Shown piece by piece: positions 56,268-64,000 of a DNA stretch of 64,000 bases. Origin of the DNA: UTCFX2 sp963726375 (GTDB lineage Bacteria > Chloroflexota > Anaerolineae > Anaerolineales > UBA4823). A model generated the notes under the pieces. It was not told the DNA's origin and ran no database searches. It was given only the letters and a program-made list of their open reading frames with translations. The stretch is from NCBI GenBank assembly GCA_963726375.1, contig CAVSCE010000011.1:62001-126000 (forward strand). Reading direction: 5' to 3'. The position numbers were made by a program, and so were the translations under genes. Every line of letters starts with the position of its first letter. The stretch's first letter is position 1.

Positions 56268-58677
56268 TCGCACCTCCGTAAGCTGATTCGTCAGAAGATT
56301 CCAGCGCGACCAGACGCGGTTCAGGATCTGCGACAGTCACACTCTGCCCATCGGGAAAGGTCACAATCGTCTTGTCTTTCAGGCGCTGAATGGTCATCCC
56401 CCGATATTTTACCGTAACCGGCCACGGATAGGGGTTAACCCGACTAAACTCACCCGCCTGGAAGAGATCAACTTTACACCGAGGGTATCCAGGAACAGGC
56501 CCAGCGGTGCCAGTCCGCTCAGCGCGTGTAATTCGCCTATCCCCTGGCCTGTCTCGGCGTGAAAGCAGCGCCGGAATGCCTGGTCTTTTTTCAGCGAAAG
56601 GATCACCCCTGCCATAAGCCTGGCAACAAGCTCAGCAGCCTGCAGGCGCATTCCATATCGAAGCAAACCCTCTCCGATTAATGAGTTCCACGGCAGGTGT
56701 ACGCTCCAGCATGATTGCTGATCCACGAGCGCGGTCGGCTGCGGGCAGGCTGGAAGCCCGAATTCTCGCCAGTAGAGCCCAGAACCCGTCTGGGGATCCC
56801 CCACGATGGATTCGGCCCGATCAGGTTCCGGGATCCCTGCCCAAAGCGGGGCGTAAAGAGTCAGGTCGGCCAACTTGCGGAAATTGACGCAGCTAATCAG
56901 GATGCGGTCTTCCGGTTCTAAGCCGCGCGCTTCGATTCGCTCCAGATGCGAATAGACGAATTTTCCTGTCAGCTGGCCAAATCCGGGCATCCAGCGGAAT
57001 TGCTCATCCCCGATCTTTTCCACGCGCATTCGAGCGGAAGCTCCCTTTCCATGGATGAAAAGCAGCGGCCGCCGCCTGGCAGTCTCTTCTGTTTTTATCT
57101 GGATGATCAGGCGCACCGGATGCTCAAAGTCCTTTCTGAGCTGAAAAATGCCTGCGCCTTTCACTTCCATGCTCCAATCATCCCGGGTACTGATATGCGT
57201 GTCGCGATCCCAATCGTAGTAGGCGTTGGTGGTTTCATCCCAGGCTGCCTCGACTGCCTGGCGGAGCGATTCCATTACTTTCCGATAACCGGGGATTTCT
57301 TCCTGGCGTCCGATCTTCTCTGCAATCCGCGCCATGATTTCTATCTCATGGAAAAGCATTGCACAAAGAGAAGGGCTTTCTGCCGCGGTGATATCTACGC
57401 CAAATGAACCGCTCAGCCAGAGTGAATACAGCGGATGGTAGTCCAGGCCGGATTGAAGCAGGTGATCCCACTCTGGGATGCCGTCTCGATCTCGGTCGTG
57501 GTCAGGTGAAAACCAGGCCTCGCAAAACCTGCGCAAGCCAAAATACGTTTCCTCTAAAAATTCTTTATCTTCGGTTTGCTCGAAAATTCGCCAGACCAGG
57601 TCAGCGAGCAGCGGTGAAGCAAGCAGCCGGTTTCGCTGACCGCCCAATCCGGGCTTCCAATCGATCCCCCCGTTATCATCCTGAACGAATAGAAAATTAC
57701 GCACCAGACCTTTGACAAATTCCGGGGCAGCCGGCAGCAGGACTCTGCCAAGATAGCCTGCCTCCAAAGCGGTCTGACCGTTCCAAAGGTGGTTGTAATC
57801 ACTTCCGTCCCCGCGCCGCGAATATCCCTGGTCCGGCTGGCGGGTGAAAACGAAAGATGCGTTCGGCAGGTTCGGCGTCGGTCCTACCAGCAATCCTGCG
57901 GCTTGTTTTTGAGCCAGCATCAGGGCGGCATCCCACGAGCTCTCGCCGGTGATGATCTCCACCTGCCCAGCGTTCAGCATCTCAATCCGGGATTTCGCTG
58001 CGTCCCAATTCTGGGAAGCCAGGTCGCGCGCCATTGCGAAGGAGGCATCGCGGTTGTTCAACGCCGCCTGAATCCATTTGAACTGCCTGCTTCCACCTGG
58101 TTCCAGCTGGATCTTCAGCAGGAGCGAAGGGTACGGCCCGGAGCCGGCTTTTGCCCCGCCTGTCACAAAGAGCACCGGCGAAAGCCCGCCGGTGAGCCCG
58201 GTAAGCAGCGTGGCTGCTGACATTTCGAAAGGCGCCATCCGCTGGCCTTCTGTCGAAGCCAGCTGTCCGACCATCTCAACCTGGAGTTTACGCTCAATCC
58301 TGGAAAGATTTGTGATCGAAATCTGCCCGCAAATGGCATGAGAATGGGGAACCCAAACCTCATATTGGACGTCCAGTTCATCGAATGGATAAAATGCCAG
58401 CTTGATGAAATTTGGGAAAATCTGGTGAATTTCAGGCTCGCGGGCGAATTCAGCCGGGTCGGTGCGGATTTGATCCCCTTCCCTGAAATCGAGGAAAGAG
58501 CCGGGTTGATTTTGCACGCAGCCCGAAAGTCGTTTTCAGCCCAAGGGCGGGAGGATCGCCTGATCCAAGCGAAAGCTCCCAAATCTGGTCGTCCGCATAA
58601 TCGGTCGGGCCTAATCTTGCATCGCTTGCAAGTGTCAGTGAGAGCGGATCGCCAGATTTCAGATTCCATTCGCGCAT
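56254..58677 (-). CDS. Six-hairpin glycosidase-like protein (GH63/amylo-1,6-glucosidase type; two frame breaks)
   Basis: A cytoplasmic (alpha/alpha)6-barrel protein of about 807 residues. ATG 58677 begins MREWNLKSGDPLSLTLASDA; a +1 break near 58490 leads into FLDFREGDQIR and the main frame, which holds an N-terminal beta-sandwich and the barrel (DYNHLWNGQTALEAGYLGRVLL, DGIPEWDHLLQSGLDYHPL, SLWLSGSFG, CWSVHLPWNSLIGEGLLRYG). A -1 break near 56432 then leads to NPYPWPVTVKYRGMTI and KTIVTFPDGQSV up to 56254. The acidic loops fit glycoside hydrolase clan members acting on alpha-glucans; the substrate is not clear. It is followed directly by two PII-like genes. Confidence 0.78.
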
Positions 58678-58820
58678 GAATACATTTTATGGCAAGAAGT
58701 CGGATCGGTCAAAGGATTTCAAGCGGCTTTTCAAAGAAAAAAATGATGAATTTCTCAATCTGTTATTAATGCTAGGATGATAAGATATCCCTTTCAACGT
58801 CTAAGGTTTTGGAGGTTGCG

Positions 58821-59305
58821 ATGAGTCCGTCACTTTTTGGACAGCGCGGGTTGTTTTTTGAAGAATTTATTCCCGGACAGGAAATAATCACCGCCGGGCG
58901 GACGATCACCGAGGCGGATGTCGTTAATTTTGCCGGGTTGTCGGTGATTTTAACCAAATTCATGTCGATGCTGCCTTCAGCAAAGCAACACCTGTAGGAC
59001 GGCGGGTCGCTCACGGACTGCTTGTGCTTTCAGTGGTCTCTGGCCTTGCAGTTCAGACCGGATTGATGGAGGGGACCGTGATCGCATTCCGCGAGGTCAC
59101 TGAGTGGAAATTCTCTAAATTTGTCTTTTTGGGTGATACAATCCACGCCCTGCTTGAGGTGCGGGAGACAAAGCCTCTCCGCAGAGCCGGCGGCGGACTG
59201 GTTACAATCGACGTGAGCGTGTTGAACCAGGTTGATGAGCTGGTTATGAAGGGTGTATGGACCGTGCTGATCGCCTCACGCCCCGCGCCTGAAGCCGAAA
59301 AATAG
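58821..59305 (+). CDS. MaoC-like acyl-CoA hydratase (frame break near 58945)
   Basis: A hot-dog-fold MaoC dehydratase of about 161 residues. ATG 58821 has GGAGG upstream. The first frame ends at ITEADVVNFAGLS; restoring one G near 58945 gives GDFNQIHVDAAFSKATPVGRRVAHGLL, the complete hydratase motif with the catalytic Asp and His. The rest carries WKFSKFVFLGDTIHALLEV. It probably hydrates enoyl-CoA; the chain length is unknown. Confidence 0.88.
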
Positions 59306-59420
59306 CGCCTGACAATAATGGCAATCCCGATCTGAGAGGGTTTATGGGATTCGGTCAAATCGGCAGGCTAATAAGTCAATCAAAATCATTTGTAATAATA
59401 TCGAACAGGAAGTGGCACGA

Positions 59421-62400
59421 ATGTCGGTTGAAGATCTGAGAGATCCAGAGCAAGAGCACAGCGAAGGCGATACCGGTCCGTTGAAGCTGACAGGTTTACC
59501 TGAAATCCCCGCGCCTTTCGGCGGAAAAGAAACCGATCATCCGCAAACAAAACCGGCGCCTTCCCGTCCGGTGGACCCGGATGCAGTGACCCAGATTGAT
59601 ACGCCGATCCAGCATAACGGCCCGGCTTACGGCAGTCTGCCGCGCTCGGTAAGCCAGGTTGATGACGGCGCGACTCATGTTTCTGCAGCAGCTTATCAAC
59701 CCCTGCAGCGCCCTCCAGTCCAGAAGTCAACCCTTCAGCAACCGGCTGCCTCGAAGCCTGCAGCTTCTCGACCAGCTGCGGGATCACCTCCCCCCCGGCC
59801 TCTAACCCGCCCTCAGCTCACCCAGCAGGCTGCTCCTCCTGTCCGCCGGCCGCCTGTCCAAAAACCTGCTGCTGCCCATAAAGTCCCGGCGCCAAAAAAG
59901 ACTTTTGATTGGAGCAGCGGTCTTGGCTGCCTGCTGCGCTTCACCTTCATCGGTGTTTTTGGACTGACCATCATCGCCCTTTGCACGCTGTCGATCATGT
60001 TCTACCAGTACTACCGGATAGCGGCCACGCTGCCGGATATCGCTGACCTGCGCGAACGTGCTTCTCAATTTGAAACCACCCGGATATTTGACCGCAATGG
60101 CAATATCCTCTACGAAATTCTGGATCCTTCTGCCGGACGGCGTACTTACGTACCCCTGGAGAAAATATCCCCCTATATGGTTGCAGCGACCATCGCGACC
60201 GAGGATCAGGGATTTTACAGCCACCCGGGTTTTGATATCACCGCCATCATTCGTGCTTTCTGGCAGAATTACCAGGGCGGTGAGATCGTCTCCGGCGCAT
60301 CCACGATCACCCAGCAGCTGGCCCGCAACTTGCTCTTCTCCCCGGAAGAGAGGTCTGAGCAGTCCTACGAGCGCAAAATGCGGGAGGCCATCCTGGCTGC
60401 AGAGATCACCCGCCGGTACTCCAAGGATGAAATCCTGGAGCTCTATATTAACGAAATCTACTACGGCAATCTCGCCTACGGCGTAGAGGCTGCCGCAGAG
60501 ACCTACTTTGGCACTACCGCCGAACAGCTCGACCTGGCTCAGGCTTCCTTTCTGGCTGGCCTGGGGCAGGCGCCAGCTGTTTATGACGTGTATACAAATC
60601 CTGAAGGTACTTTTTCCCGCCAGAAAGACGTCCTTACGCTGATGTATGTGGTCAGCAAGGAACAGGACTGCATTTTCGTTGGCAATTCGCCAGAGAGAGT
60701 TTGTGTTGACGCAATCGCTGTCACTAATGCCGCTAAACAACTCAAGGACTTTTCCTTCAAGTCGCCGGACGTCCAAATTCGCTACCCACACTGGGTGAAC
60801 TACATCCGCTCCGTTCTGGAATCCCAATATGATCCTCAGACCATCTACAGGGCGGGTTTTAACGTCTATACGACTCTTGATCCGAAGCTCCAGGATATTG
60901 CTCAGGCCGCCCTCAGCCAGCAGGTCGAATCCATGAAAGGTCAAAATGCACAGAGCGGCGCGCTGGTTGCGATCCGGCCCTCCACCGGTGAAATCCTGGC
61001 GATGGTGGGCTCGGCGGATTTTTATAACGAGGCCATCTCCGGTCAGGTGAATATGGCGATCAGCCCCAGACAGCCCGGCTCATCGATCAAGCCTCTCACC
61101 TATCTGGCTGCTTTTGAGAAGGAATGGACACCGGCGACGCTGATTTGGGATGTGCCCACCGGATTCCCGCCCTCTGGCTTGCCAGAAGACACGCGCGAGC
61201 CCTATACCCCGGTTAATTATGATGGCGGTTTTCACGGCCCGGTTACCGTACGCTCCGCCCTGGCGAATTCCTATAATATCCCGGCAGTTAAAGCGCTCCA
61301 ACATGTCGGCATCTATGACAATCCAGCAGTTCCCGGGGAAGATGGATTTATTCCCTTCAGCCGGCGGATGGGGATTACAACGCTCACACAACCGGACTAC
61401 GGCCTTTCGTTGACCCTCGGTGGTGGAGAGGTCACCCTGCTGGAGTTGACGGGGGCTTATTCGACGATTGCAAATCAAGGTCGGCGCCTGCCGCTCGTCG
61501 CGATCAAGAAAATCACCGATTTCCAGGGCAATCTGATGTATGAGCAGCGCCAGGCGCCAGGGGAACAGGCGGTCCGCGCCGAGCACGCTTACCTGATCAC
61601 TTCGATCCTCTCCGACAACCAGGCCCGCCGTCCGGCTTTTGGGGCAAACAACGTGCTCGAGCTTCCATTTCCGGCCGCGGTAAAGACCGGCACGACCAAC
61701 GATTTTCGCGATAACTGGACGATTGGTTTCACTCCAGATCTGGCAGTTGGGGTGTGGATCGGAAATCCGGACTATACCCCCATGAAGAATGCGACCGGAC
61801 TCAGCGGGGCGGCGCCGGTTTGGGCGAGCGTGATGCAGTCTGCCGTCCAGGAGATCGGACGGTCCTCTCAGGCTCAATTCACCCGGCCACCTGGTGTGGT
61901 GGAGCAGACGATCTGCTCGATATCGGGCACAATACCTTCTCAATGGTGTCCGCATCAGCGGAGCGAGGTTTTTGCGATCAACCAGCCGCCGCTTTCTGCG
62001 GACAAAGATTTATGGCAGAAGGCGACCCTGGACACCTGGACAGGGCTGCGCGCTTCCCCAGTTTGTTCGGAGTTTGTCCAGGACAAGATCGTCCTCAACG
62101 TGGTGGAAGCATCTGCCAGGAAGTGGATCCGCCGCGATCCGCAGGGGCAGGCTTTTGCAAACCAGATTGGTTTTGAGCCACCAATCCTGTTTGCTCCAAC
62201 CCGCGAATGTAAAGCCGACGACCCGCGCCCGGTGTTGGATTTTGCGTACCCGCGCGACACCAATCAGATCACGGACGCCCTGCTCGATATCTATATCGTT
62301 GCGAACGTTCAGGGTGGGTTCGAATATTGGGAGCTGTCTTACGGATTCGGCGATGAACCGGACGAGTGGGATGTCCTGGCGCGGGACAACAACGGGAAAC

Positions 62401-62681
62401 CGCAGCCGGAAGTTGTTTACAATTGGGATCTGATCGGATTTCCGAATGATATGGTGACTTTACGCCTTTACATGAAGGGCCCTGAAAGCGCCTACGCGGA
62501 GCGAAAAATTCGCCTGTTCATCCAGGCGCCAACCCCCACGCCTGTCCCAATCCCGACAGAAACACCTATACCCTTCCCGACCGAAGCGCCTCCTCCAATT
62601 TTTGAGACGCCCTTTCCAACAGAGCCTTTCCCGTTTCCGACGCCGACCGAAACTCCCTATCTCAAGCCGATCGTCCCCTGA
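59421..62681 (+). CDS. Class A penicillin-binding protein
   Basis: A bifunctional peptidoglycan synthase of 1086 residues. The first 165 are Pro/Ala-rich and cytoplasmic, followed by a membrane anchor (FTFIGVFGLTIIALCTLSIMF, in two parts, residues about 173-194). The glycosyltransferase (GT51) domain has the catalytic Glu261 in TEDQGFYSHPGFD and GASTITQQLARNL. The transpeptidase has S554-x-x-K (SSIK), SYN in ALANSYNIP, and K755TGT. After about residue 900 come a beta-domain and a Pro/Thr-rich tail (PTPVPIPTETPIPFPTE). AGGAAG precedes ATG 59421. Confidence 0.95.
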   Translation: MSVEDLRDPEQEHSEGDTGPLKLTGLPEIPAPFGGKETDHPQTKPAPSRPVDPDAVTQIDTPIQHNGPAYGSLPRSVSQVDDGATHVSAAAYQPLQRPPVQKSTLQQPAASKPAASRPAAGSPPPRPLTRPQLTQQAAPPVRRPPVQKPAAAHKVPAPKKTFDWSSGLGCLLRFTFIGVFGLTIIALCTLSIMFYQYYRIAATLPDIADLRERASQFETTRIFDRNGNILYEILDPSAGRRTYVPLEKISPYMVAATIATEDQGFYSHPGFDITAIIRAFWQNYQGGEIVSGASTITQQLARNLLFSPEERSEQSYERKMREAILAAEITRRYSKDEILELYINEIYYGNLAYGVEAAAETYFGTTAEQLDLAQASFLAGLGQAPAVYDVYTNPEGTFSRQKDVLTLMYVVSKEQDCIFVGNSPERVCVDAIAVTNAAKQLKDFSFKSPDVQIRYPHWVNYIRSVLESQYDPQTIYRAGFNVYTTLDPKLQDIAQAALSQQVESMKGQNAQSGALVAIRPSTGEILAMVGSADFYNEAISGQVNMAISPRQPGSSIKPLTYLAAFEKEWTPATLIWDVPTGFPPSGLPEDTREPYTPVNYDGGFHGPVTVRSALANSYNIPAVKALQHVGIYDNPAVPGEDGFIPFSRRMGITTLTQPDYGLSLTLGGGEVTLLELTGAYSTIANQGRRLPLVAIKKITDFQGNLMYEQRQAPGEQAVRAEHAYLITSILSDNQARRPAFGANNVLELPFPAAVKTGTTNDFRDNWTIGFTPDLAVGVWIGNPDYTPMKNATGLSGAAPVWASVMQSAVQEIGRSSQAQFTRPPGVVEQTICSISGTIPSQWCPHQRSEVFAINQPPLSADKDLWQKATLDTWTGLRASPVCSEFVQDKIVLNVVEASARKWIRRDPQGQAFANQIGFEPPILFAPTRECKADDPRPVLDFAYPRDTNQITDALLDIYIVANVQGGFEYWELSYGFGDEPDEWDVLARDNNGKPQPEVVYNWDLIGFPNDMVTLRLYMKGPESAYAERKIRLFIQAPTPTPVPIPTETPIPFPTEAPPPIFETPFPTEPFPFPTPTETPYLKPIVP

Positions 62682-62732
62682 GTTACCAGTCTGGGACGTT
62701 CGAACTTATTGCAGACCGTTGATCGTCCCAGC

Positions 62733-64000
62733 TTACAGGAGCGGCATCTGGGGATCTCGATTTGCTGGAGGATCCAGGTGGAGCAGCACGTCAAGGTTCT
62801 GCCGGCTTAAATTCTCGTTTTCTGCGAGCGAGCGGACGTGCCGGTATTTCAAAAAACGCCAGTTGTTTTCGACGATGGCTTTCAAGCGGCCATCTCTGCG
62901 CAATTTCAACTCAACAAGGTTTGACCGACCGCCGGGAAGAACGATGAAACGTTTTGCCTGACTGCCGCCAGAGGCCGGATTTTCAACACTGGTCAAGACG
63001 CGTCCCAACAGCCCGGAGGCTGAAATGTGGAACTGGTATTTTACACTCCCTGACTCATCTCTCCAAAAGAGTGGAGGACGCAAACCGATTTCTCCCGGCT
63101 GGTCAGAAATGTCGACCTGAAATCCCAGCTGCCTGCCCAATACGGAAAGCAGTGCCTGCATCTCTGCCAGGTCGGCCCGCCGAGCAGCCGGTTGATCTTT
63201 TTGGCGAAGGCGCCAGATTTCGCTTTCGCCTTCCACCTGTTCACCATAAAGTCCAGGCATGCCTGGATCAGCGAAAAATCTGGAGTGAATAAGTCCTTCA
63301 GCTCGCTGAAAACAGCCAACTCAATACCTTGTAGATTAATTACTGGGTTGGACATCAGGCTTCGTACGACCAACATCTCCACCCGGTCCGCCAGTGGAAG
63401 AGAGACATTCTGGTCAGACACAGAGCTTTCCCCCAGCCACCACCGTCCGGCATCCAATGAGCGGCCTCCGGCGCCAAACCTGACAAACAGGCTGCCCCGG
63501 GTCAGGACTTCGGCGAGCGAATCCTCGAACTGGTGGATCAAATCTGCAGGCGAGCCGTCATCTGGAGGCGAGATGGCATGCGAGCGGATCAAGCCGCAAA
63601 GCGCAGCTGTGTGCAGCTTGAGATAGGCGGCGGGCTCACCATTCTTCCTTAAGAAATCGAGCAGCGCCGATCGAATGATCCGCCGTCGGTCGGTCTCCTC
63701 GCTTGTTGATACCAGCCGCTCCGTACCGCGCCTCCAGCTCAGCTGAACTAACTCGGGCTCAATCCGCAGCGCAGTCCCCTCCAGCTCAAAACCAGAAAAC
63801 TCGGCGGCAAGAAGTGAAGCAGAGATAAAACCCGGCTCAATTTCACCGATCAGACCCATCATGGGAGTTCCTTGTAAAGTCAGCTCAGCCGCGCCGGTCA
63901 GGGCGGCTGTCAGGGCAACAGTATGCCAGCCCCAGTCGTACCGCCGCCTCCGCAGCACGCTTTTGAATGGCCCGCTGGCCGAAGAACCCCACAGCCATCC
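62733..64000 (-). CDS. Unidentified protein, 5' end beyond window (frame break near 63245)
   Basis: The frame is open to the window edge (GWLWGSSASGPFKSVLRRRRYDWGW) and runs to about 63245, where one missing base moves it into the frame ending at 62733. The visible part is about 422 residues. The first half contains HTVALTAALTGAAELTLQGT and a long Leu-rich helical region; the C-terminal half contains LLSVLGRQLGFQVD and KRFIVLPGGRSNLVELKLRRD. I do not recognise the family; it could be a regulator-like protein. It converges on the penicillin-binding protein gene. Confidence 0.6.

Noticed and set aside
56254..56397. A 47-codon frame from ATG 56397 that looked like an independent small gene upstream of the PII-like genes.
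   Set aside because: Reading upstream in the same frame gives NPYPWPVTVKYRG, which continues the glycosidase after a -1 break near 56432. It has no proper ribosome site. It is the C-terminus of that gene.
825..59305. The many +1 breaks as a set of programmed frameshifts, a possible new recoding system.
   Set aside because: The sites share no slippery sequence, stop codon or stimulatory element, some are -1, and they hit genes that are not recoded anywhere. Only prfB has the right signals.
62691..62731. An 8-bp stem (CTGGGACG/CGTCCCAG) after the penicillin-binding protein gene.
   Set aside because: The loop is long (25 bases) and no T-run follows, so I do not call a terminator.
1..64000. CRISPR arrays, insertion sequences, phage genes or attachment sites.
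   Set aside because: I saw no regular spaced repeats, transposase or integrase motifs, and no tRNA-linked duplications.

Overview
This window reads as a chromosomal stretch from a Gram-positive-like or monoderm bacterium of the Chloroflexota, most likely class Anaerolineae. The evidence is indirect: a shikimate kinase/3-dehydroquinate synthase fusion, an Asp23-nusB-Tat gene block, many lipoproteins with Thr/Pro-rich linkers, serpin and bacterial-SH3 lipoproteins, c-di-AMP-receptor-like PII proteins and a moderately high GC content. No phage, insertion sequence, CRISPR array, tRNA or rRNA was recognised. It is ordinary core chromosome with a few unusual islands.

Layout. 1-6 kb: an aminotransferase fragment and an aromatic-amino-acid block (aroC, a serpin lipoprotein, aroKB fusion, aroQ), ending in a decayed FAD oxidoreductase. 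6-12 kb: alaX, an HDAC-like deacetylase, a NYN nuclease-like protein, OsmC, an HD hydrolase and a YtxH pair. 12-20.8 kb (minus strand): nnr, a nucleoside phosphorylase-like protein, a surface lipoprotein with a glycosidase-like barrel, a uracil-DNA glycosylase-like protein, and a thiolase/OB-fold/CitE set. 20.9-29 kb (minus): tatC, tatB, nusB, asp23, fabG, a phosphoesterase, a sigma-like/membrane protein pair and a Cys-rich SH3 lipoprotein. 29.2-29.5 kb: a tiny transcription unit for a short basic peptide. 29.5-36.6 kb (minus): fabD, rpmF, a large membrane protein, prfB, ftsY, a ZIP transporter. 36.6-47.5 kb: a molybdenum/tungsten region (moaC, moaD-moaE fusion, GntR-PBP regulator, TiaS-like protein, DUF134 pair, molybdenum-storage-like protein, tupABC tungstate transporter) interrupted by a threonine-synthase-like gene, a hydrolase and fabF. 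47.8-54.8 kb: rnc, smc, a parvulin foldase, rpsF-ssb-rpsR. 55-64 kb: an AMMECR1 protein, two PII-like receptors behind a six-hairpin glycosidase, a MaoC protein, a class A penicillin-binding protein and a partial unknown gene.

Sequence quality. About two dozen single-base frame breaks fall in otherwise well-conserved genes, including essential ones (rpsF, smc, fabG, rnc, aroC). Most are +1 insertions. They look like uncorrected read errors rather than biology, and I annotate each gene across its break. The one frame break that is certainly natural is the CTT TGA C site in prfB. Because of these errors, apparent short overlapping genes and missing residues must be read with caution.

How the genes work together. 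The strongest functional grouping is the Mo/W region: tungstate import (tupBCA), a storage-type protein in the same direction right behind tupA, cofactor synthesis (moaC, moaDE) and a GntR regulator carrying a substrate-binding-like domain. The second is the thiolase/OB-fold/CitE group, in which the thiolase lacks the usual nucleophilic cysteine. The remaining genes are mostly housekeeping.
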